A stretch of 64,000 nucleotides of DNA from Variovorax boronicumulans (GCF_030812215.1 NZ_JAUSSG010000008.1:62001-126000), one strand, 5' to 3'. Shown: positions 23,621 through 31,906, numbered from the stretch's first letter. The notes: a model not told the origin generated them from the sequence alone. A program made the numbers and translations.

Positions 23621-25009
23621 ATGGCCACCGCCCTTACAGAAAAGTTCTCCCGCCTCGTCAAGACGATGAGCGGCCAGGCCCGCATCACCGAAAGCAACGT
23701 GCAGGACATGCTGCGCGAGGTGCGCATGGCGCTGCTGGAGGCCGACGTGGCGCTGCCCGTGGTGCGCGATTTCGTCGCCCGGGTGAAAGAGAAGGCGCTC
23801 GGCCAGGAAGTGCTGGGCTCGCTCAAGCCGGGCCAGGCGCTGGTCGGCATCGTGAACCGCGAACTCGCGGCGACGATGGGCGAGGGCGTCTCGGACATCA
23901 ACCTCGCGGCCCAGCCGCCGGCGGTGATCCTCATGGCCGGCCTGCAGGGCGCCGGCAAGACCACCACCACCGCCAAGCTGGCCAAGCACCTGATCGAGAA
24001 GCGCAAGAAGAAGGTGCTCACGGTGTCGGGCGACGTGTACCGTCCGGCCGCCATCGAGCAGCTCAAGACCGTGACGAAGCAGGCCGGCGCCGAGTGGTTC
24101 CCGAGCACGCCCGACCAGAAGCCGCTGGACATCGCCCGCGCCGCGCTCGACCACGCCAAGCGCCACTACTTCGACGTGCTGCTGGTCGACACCGCCGGCC
24201 GCCTCGCGATCGACGAAGTGCTGATGACCGAGATCAAGCAGCTGCATGCAGCGCTCGATCCGGTCGAGACCCTGTTCGTGGTCGATGCCATGCAGGGCCA
24301 GGACGCGATCAACACCGCCAAGGCCTTCAAGGAGGCGCTGCCCCTCACCGGCATCATCCTGACCAAGACCGACGGCGATTCGCGCGGCGGTGCGGCGCTG
24401 TCGGTGCGGCAGGTGACGGGCGTGCCGATCAAGTTCGCCGGCACGAGCGAAAAGATCGACGGCCTGGAGGTGTTCGATGCCGAGCGCCATGCGGGCCGCA
24501 TCCTGGGCATGGGCGACATCGTCGCGCTGGTCGAGCAGGTCACGGCCGGCGTCGACGTGGCGGCGGCGCAGAAGCTCGCGGCCAAGGTCAAGAGCGGCGC
24601 GGGCTTCGACCTGAACGACTTCCTCGGCCAGCTGCAACAGATGAAGCAGATGGGCGGCCTCTCCAGCCTCATGGACAAGCTGCCCACGCAGATGGCCGCC
24701 AAGGCCACCGAAGCCGACATGACGCGCGCCGAGCGCGACATCCGCCGCAAGGAAGGGATCATCCAGAGCATGACCCCGCTGGAGCGCCGCAAGCCCGAGC
24801 TCTTGAAGGCCACGCGCAAGCGCCGCATCGCTGCCGGCGCGGGCGTGCAGGTTCAGGAAGTGAACCGCCTGCTCAACGAGTTCGAGCAGATGCAGGGGAT
24901 GATGAAGAAGATGAAGGGTGGCGGCCTGATGAAGATGATGAAGAAGATGGGCGGCATGAAGGGCATGGGCGGGATGGGTGGTCCCGGCGGGCCGAAGCTG
25001 CCGTTCTGA
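23621..25009 (+). CDS. ffh: Signal recognition particle protein Ffh
   Basis: SRP54 GTPase that with 4.5S RNA targets nascent membrane proteins to FtsY. The 462-residue protein has the NG domain with G1 GLQGAGKTTTTAKLA near residue 107, G3 DTAGRL near 190, and TKTDGDSRGG near 248, then the methionine-rich M domain ending in repeats of MMKKM and GGMKGM. ATG 23621 begins MATALTEKFSRLVKTM, the usual Ffh start; the longer frame upstream is not coding. A strong terminator follows. Confidence 0.98.
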   Translation: MATALTEKFSRLVKTMSGQARITESNVQDMLREVRMALLEADVALPVVRDFVARVKEKALGQEVLGSLKPGQALVGIVNRELAATMGEGVSDINLAAQPPAVILMAGLQGAGKTTTTAKLAKHLIEKRKKKVLTVSGDVYRPAAIEQLKTVTKQAGAEWFPSTPDQKPLDIARAALDHAKRHYFDVLLVDTAGRLAIDEVLMTEIKQLHAALDPVETLFVVDAMQGQDAINTAKAFKEALPLTGIILTKTDGDSRGGAALSVRQVTGVPIKFAGTSEKIDGLEVFDAERHAGRILGMGDIVALVEQVTAGVDVAAAQKLAAKVKSGAGFDLNDFLGQLQQMKQMGGLSSLMDKLPTQMAAKATEADMTRAERDIRRKEGIIQSMTPLERRKPELLKATRKRRIAAGAGVQVQEVNRLLNEFEQMQGMMKKMKGGGLMKMMKKMGGMKGMGGMGGPGGPKLPF

Positions 25010-25039
25010 GCCTCGTACATATATAGATAGACAAGAACA

Positions 25040-25071
25040 GAAGCCCGCCGGGGAATTTCCCGGCGGGCTTC
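25040..25071. terminator. Strong hairpin terminator between ffh and the kinase gene
   Basis: A perfect 13-bp GC-rich stem (25040-25052 with 25059-25071, six-base loop) lies between the convergent ffh and HD-Pnk genes. T-rich sequence follows in both orientations, though neither run is long, so it probably serves both strands. Confidence 0.85.
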
Positions 25072-25078
25072 GTCGTTT

Positions 25079-26218
25079 TCAGGTCTGTACGTCGTAGACC
25101 GTGTCGTGTGCCTCGATCGGCGCCGGCAACTCCCAGCGATGCAGCATCCGCTCGATGCCCGCGTTCGAGAGCGTCGTGTCGCGCTCCCGATTGCGGCGCA
25201 TCAGCTCGGGATGCGGCACTTCCAGGTACACCAGCTCGATCTGCGCGTGGTACGCCCAGAGCAGGTCCAGCGTCTTGGTGCGCATCTGCTGGCTCAGGTG
25301 CGTGGCGTTCCAGACGAAGCGCTCCTGCTTGCGCAACAGCGCTTTCGCCTGGTCGACCGCATGGTGCGCGGCGAGCCCATCGTTCTCGCCGTGCTTGAGG
25401 CCCAGCTCGGCGCGCGCGTCGTCGAAGGACACGATCGGCCAGCCCTTGCGATGCCGCGCCACCCAGTGGTTCTTGCCGCTCGCGGGCAGGCCGCACATCA
25501 CCGTGACCTCTGCGCCCGGCTGCTGGAACAGCGGGTAGTCGGGGCTGGTGTCGGCGCCGCGGAAGTAGGCCAGGCGCGTGTGCGCATCGGCCATCTTGCG
25601 CGGGCCATCCCAGCAGCCTTCTTCCTGCGCAAGCTGCTCGAAGAGCGCGATGTCGGCGAGGCTGTCGGCGCGCTTCTCGTAGTGGCGGCCGAGCATGTCG
25701 CAGCGCGCCACGCAGCACAGGTCGGGCAGGTTCAGTTCCCACGAGAGCCGGTGCGCCAGCCACTCGGGCCGCTCGCCCTTGCGCGAGGCAAAGGCGTGGA
25801 ACGGCACCTGGTGCACCGCGATGATCCGGCAGACCGCCTCGCGCAACGCGAAGGGCACGCGGGCCTTCCACATCAGCACCCGCACGTCGACCGATCCGCG
25901 GCGCGAGTGACCGGGCTGGCCGATGCGGCCGCTGGCTTCGTCGATCACGGTGGTGTCGGGCTTGGCGATGTCGTGCAGCAGGCAGGCCATGAACAGCACG
26001 AAGCGGCCATCGGCATCGGCGCGCTGGTAATGCGCGTCGGCCAGGAGTGCATCGAGCACCATGCGCGTGTGGATGCCGACGTTGCCTTCGGCGTGGTAGT
26101 ACGCGTCCTGCGGCGTTTCTTCGAGGCGCAGCAAGGCCGGCAGCAGGTCGCAGCATCGGGCCCAGTCGCAGCCTTGGGCGGGCGCGGGGACCAGTGCCCG
26201 CAGATCGTCGTAAGTCAT
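25079..26218 (-). CDS. HD-domain phosphoesterase / P-loop polynucleotide kinase fusion (HD-Pnk type)
   Basis: A 379-residue protein with two domains. The N-terminal half is an HD phosphohydrolase, with His50 in GIHTRM and ACLLHDIAKPD at about 78-88, the His-Asp pair. The C-terminal half is a P-loop kinase with MCGLPASGKNHW near residues 241-252, then FVWNATHLSQQMR, a segment typical of polynucleotide-kinase-like end-healing enzymes. Known HD-Pnk proteins remove 2',3'-cyclic phosphates and phosphorylate 5'-OH ends, preparing RNA for ligation. It overlaps the end of the RNA ligase gene by ATGA, which supports an RNA-repair role. The Walker A ends GKN rather than GKS/T. Activity is inferred. Confidence 0.8.
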   Translation of the reverse strand: MTYDDLRALVPAPAQGCDWARCCDLLPALLRLEETPQDAYYHAEGNVGIHTRMVLDALLADAHYQRADADGRFVLFMACLLHDIAKPDTTVIDEASGRIGQPGHSRRGSVDVRVLMWKARVPFALREAVCRIIAVHQVPFHAFASRKGERPEWLAHRLSWELNLPDLCCVARCDMLGRHYEKRADSLADIALFEQLAQEEGCWDGPRKMADAHTRLAYFRGADTSPDYPLFQQPGAEVTVMCGLPASGKNHWVARHRKGWPIVSFDDARAELGLKHGENDGLAAHHAVDQAKALLRKQERFVWNATHLSQQMRTKTLDLLWAYHAQIELVYLEVPHPELMRRNRERDTTLSNAGIERMLHRWELPAPIEAHDTVYDVQT

Positions 26219-27117
26219 CGCGGCCTCCTTGCGTTGGTTGCCAGGTCGGTGGGTTCGCGCAGCGTGCGCAGGCCCAGGTCTTGCCAGCTCACCTGCGGCG
26301 TCGGCGCGTAGAGGTCCACGCCCGGCGCGAGCTGGTTGGGCAGCACCGGCCGACGGCTGTGGTGCGAGCCCGAATCGAGGATGGTCTGTACGAAGTCGGG
26401 CCGAACCCATTTGTAGCGGCCGGTCACCCGGCCGCCCGATTCGGCCTTGAGGTACAGGCCTTCGGCGAGGTCGGACAGGTCGGTTTGCTGTCGCACGAGA
26501 TCGAGCGGCTGGCTCTCTTGCGCCACGGCCTGCTCGAAGGCCGGCTTCCAATTGGCGCTGCGCGCCAGCGACGGCTGCACCAGCATGCGCAGCGCCTTCG
26601 CGCTGCGCGGCATCGCGCCCTCGTACAGCACAGGCACCGACACGACCGGGCCACCGGCCAGCAGCGCATGCCGCGCGGGCGTGGAGAGAAAGCACCCCGC
26701 CTGGCGGTCGTACAGGTCGAACTCCAGAAAGAACGCGGGCAGCCGGTCGTACCAGCAGCTGTGCTTGGCAAAGCACCACTCGCCGTACATCACGTAGCGG
26801 TCTTCGAGCCGTTCGAGCAGCGCGGCTTCGTGCGCCGCGGCCCAGTGCTTGAACAGGTTGAACTGCCGTTCGCCCGCGCCGCCGGCCAGGTAGTGGCCAC
26901 GCGACTGCAGCAGCAATTCGCCTGCCGAGGTGAACGACACGGCGGCATTCGCGCCATCGAGTTTTTCCTCGATGACCACGTGCTGGCCGTGCAGCGCGGA
27001 CAACGGCGTCTGGCCGTCGTCGGTATCGCCGGCCTGCAGCCGCGAGCCTTCCAGGTGCGCAGTACGCGGGTACTTGAGCAGCGGGATCGATGAAAGGGAA
27101 GAAGAGAGAGGGAACAC
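26215..27117 (-). CDS. ATP-dependent RNA ligase (Rnl-type nucleotidyltransferase)
   Basis: About 300 residues of the covalent nucleotidyltransferase superfamily. Seen in order are motif I EEKLDGAN (adenylated Lys about residue 52), motif III YVMYGEW, motif IIIa FFLEFDLYD, motif IV EGLYLKAE and motif V GRYKWVR. This is the set of Rnl2-like RNA ligases that seal 3'-OH/5'-phosphate ends. GTG 27117 is preferred as start because CTGGAG precedes it; an upstream in-frame TTG at 27153 has no Shine-Dalgarno. It is followed, with ATGA overlap, by the end-healing kinase gene. A 36-base C-terminal extension past motif V is unassigned. Confidence 0.85.
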   Translation of the reverse strand: MFPLSSSLSSIPLLKYPRTAHLEGSRLQAGDTDDGQTPLSALHGQHVVIEEKLDGANAAVSFTSAGELLLQSRGHYLAGGAGERQFNLFKHWAAAHEAALLERLEDRYVMYGEWCFAKHSCWYDRLPAFFLEFDLYDRQAGCFLSTPARHALLAGGPVVSVPVLYEGAMPRSAKALRMLVQPSLARSANWKPAFEQAVAQESQPLDLVRQQTDLSDLAEGLYLKAESGGRVTGRYKWVRPDFVQTILDSGSHHSRRPVLPNQLAPGVDLYAPTPQVSWQDLGLRTLREPTDLATNARRPR

Positions 27118-27370
27118 GTTGTTCTCCAGATGGAAATCAGGAAGAACCGACAACGTGCGGGAGCGAAGCTGGAAGAGAAAGTCGACTTCGATGGCCGGGG
27201 AGGCCGTGTCTGGTCAGCGGGGTACGCAGCTAGGCGCCCGACATGACCAGTGAAGTGGTGTTGTCGGCGTCAGAGAGTGATGACGGCGAATCGGGGCACT
27301 TGGCGCTCCAGGGGATCGGACGATCCGTGGGTTGAAAGAAAAAGAGTGGGCGATTCTAGCCACGCACCAT
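27118..27370 (-). promoter_or_regulatory. Structured upstream region of the RNA-repair operon
   Basis: About 250 bases with no supported gene, upstream of the RNA ligase on the minus strand. It contains a compound hairpin at 27210-27250: outer arms CTGGTCA (27210-27216) and TGACCAG (27244-27250), with inner CGGGG/CCCG and CGC/GCG pairs around a CTAGC-containing loop. This could be part of a 5' UTR or an operator. No clear sigma-54 -24/-12 promoter was found. The opgH terminator lies at its far end. Confidence 0.55.
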
Positions 27371-27373
27371 GAA

Positions 27374-27399
27374 AAAAGCCGGCCCTCAGGCCGGCTTTT
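27374..27399 (-). terminator. Rho-independent terminator of opgH
   Basis: A perfect 11-bp stem, AAAAGCCGGCC (27374-27384) and GGCCGGCTTTT (27389-27399), four-base loop, with a T-run on the minus strand. It lies 24 bases beyond the opgH stop and insulates the RNA-repair genes. Confidence 0.9.
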
Positions 27400-27422
27400 G
27401 GAGGTGCTGTGTCTTCAGCGCA

Positions 27423-29447
27423 TCACGCCGCAGCCAGAGCCGCAGGACGCGCCAGGCGCAGCGCATGCATCCACGCGCGGCGCAGCACGGCCGGCGAACG
27501 CGATTCCTCGGGAATCAGCAGGAAGCCGCGGTCGCGCAGCGTGGTGCCCAGCGCGATCTGGCTGGTCAGCACGGTCAGCGGAATCGCCAGCAGCAGCGGC
27601 AGGCCGACAGGCATGAGCCAGATCAGCGCGCTCGGGTCGATCATCGCGACGCCGACGGCCAGCATGCCGATCACCAGCGTCATCGGGGCCAACTGCGTGG
27701 CAGCGATCTTCCACGGCACGGCGTTGGCTTCACGCGGGGGCGACTTCCAGTCGAGCTTGATGCCGGTGAGGGCGACCAGAACGAACAGCGAGTGAGCCAG
27801 CATGCGGACCGGCGCCTGCACGATGGCCAGGGCGCTTTCCATCACCGAGCTCTTCACGAGGCCCCAGGTGCCGCCGTATTGGCGTTGCTCGCCGCGCATC
27901 AGCACGGCAGCGATGCCCAGCACGCGCGGCAGGAACAACAGGCACAGGGTCCAGACCCAGAGGCCGGCCAGTTCGGCAGGCAGCACGCTCCAGCTCGACA
28001 CGAGGCTGGAACCGCTGAGCCACAGGGCCGTGCCCAGCGTCAGGAAAGCGAGCCACAGGGGCGCCGAGACGTAGGCCATGGTGCCGGTCACGAACATCGC
28101 GCGGTGCACCGGGTGGATGCCGGGCTCGGCCATCAGGCGGGCGTTCTGCAGGTTGCCCTGGCACCAGCGGCGGTCGCGCTGCAACTCGGCCAGGAGGTCC
28201 GGCGGTTGCTGCTCGTAGCTGCCGACCAGGTCGGACACCAGCCACACGTTGTAGCCGGCACGGCGCATCAGCGCGGCTTCGACGAAGTCGTGCGACATGA
28301 TGCCGCCCGACATGCCGCCGGTGCCCTTGATCGGGGCCAGCGCGCAATGCTTCATGAAGGGCTCGACGCGGATGATCGCGTTGTGGCCCCAGTAGTGCGA
28401 TTCGCCCAGTTGCCAGAACTGCATGCCCAGCGTGAACAGGCGGCCCGTCACGCGGGAAGCGAATTGTTGTGCGCGGGCGTGCAGCGTGACGTGGCCGATG
28501 GCCTGCGTCGCGGTCTGGATGATGCCGGCGGTCGGGTTGGCTTCCATCAGCTTGACCATCGAGGTCAGGCAGTCGCCGCTCATCACCGAGTCGGCGTCGA
28601 GCACGACCATGTAGCGGTAGTCCTTGCCCCAGCGGCGGCAGAAGTCGGCCACGTTGCCGGCCTTGCGGTGCGTGCGGCGGGTGCGCAGGCGGTAGTACAC
28701 CTCGACCTGCGGCTGGTTCGGGCTGTCGGCCAGGGCGGCGCGCAGGTCTTCCCAGGCGGCGCGCTCGGCGGCGGCGGTCTCGGGGTTGTAGCTGTCGGAC
28801 AGCACGAACACGTCGAACTGCTTGGCGTGGCCGGTGGAGGCGACCGACTCGCAGGTGGCGCGAAGGCCCGCGAACACCGTGGCAACGTCTTCGTTGCAGA
28901 TCGGCATGATGATCGCGGTGCGGGCCTCGGGGTTCATCGGGTGGTTGGCGACCTGCTTGGCCGACAGCGCGTGCTTGTCACCGCGCACCGAGACATAGAA
29001 GCCCATGAGGGCGGTCACGAAACCGGTCACGACCCAGCCCGAGAGCAGGCCGTACAGGCCGATCTGGCCGTATTCGAGCCAGACGTTGTCGTAGTCGGGT
29101 TGCACGCCGGCAAACAGCGTGGAGGCGATCACGGTGCTCAGCACGGTGAGCAGCATGAAGGCGTTGCGGCGGCGGGCCGCGGCGCGCTGCCACGGCTGCT
29201 TGACCTGCTGGGTCGATTCGGCGGACTCAGCGTCGGTGCCTTCGGCCGCACGGCCGGCGCCGAGCTTGACCAGCAGGGCGGTGCCGATGCTGTTCCAGAA
29301 ACCGCGCCAGGGGCGGGGCGTCATCGAACCGCGGTTGACGGGCGGCGCGGTGACCGAGTTGGGGTGGCGCTCTTCGCGGACCGGGCTGCGGTGCGAGAAA
29401 TCGGCTTCGGTCAGCACGTTCAGTTGGGAGAAGTCAGTGGGCTTCAT
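27423..29447 (-). CDS. opgH: Osmoregulated periplasmic glucan glucosyltransferase OpgH (MdoH)
   Basis: Inner-membrane family-2 glycosyltransferase that makes the glucan backbone of osmoregulated periplasmic glucans from UDP-glucose. The 674-residue protein has two N-terminal membrane helices, a cytoplasmic catalytic domain with MPICNEDVATVFAGLRA, VLDADSVMSGD and the processivity motif QRDRRWCQG, then about six C-terminal helices. It is shorter than the E. coli protein (about 850). In most species opgG precedes opgH; here no opgG lies beside it. ATG 29447 lacks a clear Shine-Dalgarno and lies five bases after the stop of a possible small ORF. Confidence 0.94.
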   Translation of the reverse strand: MKPTDFSQLNVLTEADFSHRSPVREERHPNSVTAPPVNRGSMTPRPWRGFWNSIGTALLVKLGAGRAAEGTDAESAESTQQVKQPWQRAAARRRNAFMLLTVLSTVIASTLFAGVQPDYDNVWLEYGQIGLYGLLSGWVVTGFVTALMGFYVSVRGDKHALSAKQVANHPMNPEARTAIIMPICNEDVATVFAGLRATCESVASTGHAKQFDVFVLSDSYNPETAAAERAAWEDLRAALADSPNQPQVEVYYRLRTRRTHRKAGNVADFCRRWGKDYRYMVVLDADSVMSGDCLTSMVKLMEANPTAGIIQTATQAIGHVTLHARAQQFASRVTGRLFTLGMQFWQLGESHYWGHNAIIRVEPFMKHCALAPIKGTGGMSGGIMSHDFVEAALMRRAGYNVWLVSDLVGSYEQQPPDLLAELQRDRRWCQGNLQNARLMAEPGIHPVHRAMFVTGTMAYVSAPLWLAFLTLGTALWLSGSSLVSSWSVLPAELAGLWVWTLCLLFLPRVLGIAAVLMRGEQRQYGGTWGLVKSSVMESALAIVQAPVRMLAHSLFVLVALTGIKLDWKSPPREANAVPWKIAATQLAPMTLVIGMLAVGVAMIDPSALIWLMPVGLPLLLAIPLTVLTSQIALGTTLRDRGFLLIPEESRSPAVLRRAWMHALRLARPAALAAA

Positions 29448-29452
29448 GTGAT

Positions 29453-29659
29453 TTACCAACGTTGCTTGTCGAGGGAAGAAGGGGTGTCGCCAATGGCAGG
29501 AAAGCGCTTGATGACGCAATCCGGCTCGGCGCCGCCTGCACTGGCGAGCGCGGCGAGCGAATGGCCCGCGGCACGGGGCCGCGAGAGGGAAAACTGCTTT
29601 TGACGCAGGCCGTCGCGCTGCTGGCGCAGTGCGAAAGATGGGCTGGTAAGTGCTGTCAT
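29453..29659 (-). CDS. Possible small ORF upstream of opgH
   Basis: A 68-codon frame (begins MTALTSPSFALRQQRDG, ends SSLDKQRW) whose stop lies five bases before the opgH ATG. No domain or signal peptide is recognised. The weak Shine-Dalgarno of opgH and the spacing would suit translational coupling, but this could equally be a chance open frame in GC-rich DNA. Confidence 0.3.
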   Translation of the reverse strand: MTALTSPSFALRQQRDGLRQKQFSLSRPRAAGHSLAALASAGGAEPDCVIKRFPAIGDTPSSLDKQRW

Positions 29660-29852
29660 GCCAGTACAGGGGCAAACCCTGTGCCAGCCTGGAAAAACGC
29701 TTTCAGATCAATGACTTGGAGCGATCTGGATACGGTTTTCGGTGGGGAGGCCCGCCGCAGGCCCCCAAAACCCCAGTTTTTGTCGCCGAATCCCGACAAG
29801 CCTTGGTGGCTGGTGGGATATGCCCTTTTAAATCAACGACTTAGGGGCGTCG
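29660..29852. other. Intergenic stretch upstream of opgH
   Basis: About 190 bases with no supported gene. It holds a small hairpin, ACAGGG-GCAAA-CCCTGT at 29666-29682, and two related 22-base direct repeats around ATCAAYGACTTRG (near 29705 and 29830). The opgH promoter is probably here but no convincing -35/-10 pair was identified. Confidence 0.4.
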
Positions 29853-31241
29853 CTACTCGGCGACAGGGTCCGAGCCCGGAGCGACAGCGTCGGCCTTGAA
29901 GTGGCCCGGTGTGAGCTCGTGCTTCTGCAGCAGGCGGTAGAACTCGGTGCGGTTGCGGTCGGCCAGGCGGGCCGCGTCGGCCACGTTGCCGTCGGTCAGC
30001 TTGAGCAGGCCGACGAGGTAATCGCGCTCGAAACGCTGCTTGGCCTCGGCATAGGTCTGGACCTCGACCGTCGGCACCCGCAGCGCGCGCTGCACCAGCG
30101 CCAGCGGGATCAGCGGCGAGCTCGACAGCGCGCACACCTGTTCCACCACGTTGAACAACTGGCGCACGTTGCCCGGCCAGGCGGCGGTGGTCAGCGCCTT
30201 CAGCGCCTCGGGCGCGAAGCCGGAAAGCCGCTTGCCGTACTTGGTCGACAGCCGCTGCAGGAAGTGGTTGGCCAGGAGCGGAATGTCTTCGCGCCGCGCC
30301 GACAGCGGCGGCAGGGTGAGCGTCACCACGTTCAGGCGGTAATAGAGGTCTTCGCGGAACTGGCCCGCTTCCATCGCGGCGTCCAGGTCGCGATGGGTCG
30401 CCGAGACGATGCGCACATCGACCTCGATCGACTGGCTCGCGCCCAGCGGCCGCACCGCGCGCTCTTGCAGCACGCGCAGCAGCTTCACTTGCAGGGCGGG
30501 CGGCATGTCCCCGATTTCGTCGAGCAGCAGCGTGCCGCCGTCGGCCTGCTGGAACAGGCCCTTGTGATTGGCGTGAGCGTCGGTGAAGGCGCCCTTCATG
30601 TGGCCGAACAGTTCCGATTCGAGCAGCGCTTCGGGAATGGCCCCGCAATTGACCGCCACGAACGGCTTGTCGGCGCGCGCGCTGGCCTTGTGGATGGCGC
30701 GCGCCAGCAGTTCCTTGCCGGCGCCCGAGTCGCCGCGCAGCAGCACCGAGGCGTCCGACTTGGCGACCATGCGGGCCTCGGCCAGCAACTCGGCCATGCG
30801 GTTGCTGCGGCTCACGATTTCGGCGCGCCAGCTTTCGTCGCCGCTCTTGGCCGGCGTGCTGGCGGGAGCGCCGAGCGCCAGCGCCTGCCCGATCTTGTCG
30901 AGCAGTTCGCGGGCGTCGTAGGGCTTGGTGAGGTAGGTGAAGACGCCGCGCGCCGTCGCCTCGACCGCGTCGGGAATCGTGCCGTGGGCCGTCAAAAGGA
31001 TCACGGGCAGCGAGGGATGGCGCTTGCGGATCTCGTCGAAGAGCGCAAGGCCGTCGCGGCCCGGCAGGCGCACGTCGCTCAATACCAGTTGCGGATGCTC
31101 GATCTCCAACTGGGTGAGCGCGGTTTCCGCCGAGGTCACGGCCGTGACCTGGTAGCCCGCCGACACCAGCCGCATCGAGATCAGACGCAGCATGTCCGGG
31201 TCGTCGTCGACCACGAGGAGGCGGGCGCCGGAGGTACTCAT
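29853..31241 (-). CDS. glrR: Sigma-54-dependent response regulator, GlrR/QseF type
   Basis: A 462-residue response regulator. The receiver domain has LVVDDDPD and the phospho-acceptor in LVLSDVRLPGRDG near residue 54; the AAA+ domain has Walker A GDSGAGKE near 170 and Walker B LLLDEIGDMP; the C-terminus carries a Fis-type helix-turn-helix, DGNVADAARLADRNRTEFYRL. The sigma-54 contact loop reads GAFTDA, with Asp for the usual Gly. It is the last gene of a kinase-lipoprotein-regulator set arranged as glrK-qseG-glrR in enterobacteria, with an ATGA overlap to the lipoprotein gene. Confidence 0.88.
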   Translation of the reverse strand: MSTSGARLLVVDDDPDMLRLISMRLVSAGYQVTAVTSAETALTQLEIEHPQLVLSDVRLPGRDGLALFDEIRKRHPSLPVILLTAHGTIPDAVEATARGVFTYLTKPYDARELLDKIGQALALGAPASTPAKSGDESWRAEIVSRSNRMAELLAEARMVAKSDASVLLRGDSGAGKELLARAIHKASARADKPFVAVNCGAIPEALLESELFGHMKGAFTDAHANHKGLFQQADGGTLLLDEIGDMPPALQVKLLRVLQERAVRPLGASQSIEVDVRIVSATHRDLDAAMEAGQFREDLYYRLNVVTLTLPPLSARREDIPLLANHFLQRLSTKYGKRLSGFAPEALKALTTAAWPGNVRQLFNVVEQVCALSSSPLIPLALVQRALRVPTVEVQTYAEAKQRFERDYLVGLLKLTDGNVADAARLADRNRTEFYRLLQKHELTPGHFKADAVAPGSDPVAE

Positions 31242-31906
31242 GGACTTGGCTTGTTTCCGTTGGTTGCCGGCGCCGGAACCGCGGCCGGGGCCGGCGTGGC
31301 GGAGGGCCGCGCGAAGCTGCGTTCGATGGCGCGCAGCGCTTCGATGCGGTCGTTGAGCTGGTCGATGCGGCGCTGGCTGTCGCGCAGCTGCTGCACCTGC
31401 TTGTCGCGGTCGTCCTCGACGCGGCGCTGTTCCACATAACGGGCGGCCAGCGCGCGCGCGAGCGGGTGCAGGGGCTGCGCTTCGGGCGACGGGTTGGCGA
31501 TCACGCGCTGCATCAGGCCCAGCGCTCGCGCCAGGTCGGCCGGCACGCGGGTCTGCGACAGCAGGAGCGCCAGCTGCATCTGCGTGGTCGGGGAGTCGCC
31601 GGGGTCGCCGAGGCGGGCGATCTCGGTGCTGAGTTCGTTCCCGCCGAGCGGGCGCACCTTGTCGGCATACGACAGCATGGCCGCCTGCGGTCCCTGGGTC
31701 ATCAGCGTGAAGAGCGAAGCCGGCTGCGTGGCGGGCGCGCGGGGCTCGGCCTCGACAGGCATCACGCGCGGCACGACGGCGGGCGGGGGCAACGCATCGG
31801 CCTCGGCGGGCGGCTTGGGCTGCGTGGCGCAGGCGGCCAGCAGCAGGGCGAAGGGCATGGCCAGCGCCGCTGCGAGGGTGGAACTGCGGACGAACGAAAA
31901 AGACAT
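31238..31906 (-). CDS. QseG-like lipoprotein between kinase and regulator
   Basis: A 222-residue lipoprotein: signal peptide with LLLAACATQPK (lipobox Cys about residue 28), a Pro/Ala-rich stretch, a helical middle and a coiled-coil-like C-terminal section, VQQLRDSQRRIDQLNDRIEAL. It sits between the sensor kinase and GlrR-like regulator, the place of qseG (yfhG) in enterobacteria, where the lipoprotein connects the outer membrane to the kinase. The ortholog call rests mainly on position. ATG 31906 is preferred to an upstream codon because it starts the signal peptide. Confidence 0.7.
   Translation of the reverse strand: MSFSFVRSSTLAAALAMPFALLLAACATQPKPPAEADALPPPAVVPRVMPVEAEPRAPATQPASLFTLMTQGPQAAMLSYADKVRPLGGNELSTEIARLGDPGDSPTTQMQLALLLSQTRVPADLARALGLMQRVIANPSPEAQPLHPLARALAARYVEQRRVEDDRDKQVQQLRDSQRRIDQLNDRIEALRAIERSFARPSATPAPAAVPAPATNGNKPSP

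Noticed and set aside
25106..26311. A 401-codon plus-strand frame opposite the HD-Pnk gene
   Set aside because: Antisense shadow rich in Arg, His and Val; the minus strand has clear HD and P-loop motifs.
27118..27153. Upstream TTG start of the RNA ligase
   Set aside because: No Shine-Dalgarno precedes it, while GTG 27117 has CTGGAG at a suitable distance.
27118..27370. Sigma-54 promoter for the RNA-repair genes, as for rtcBA in E. coli
   Set aside because: No sequence close to TGGCAC-N5-TTGC was found on the minus strand.
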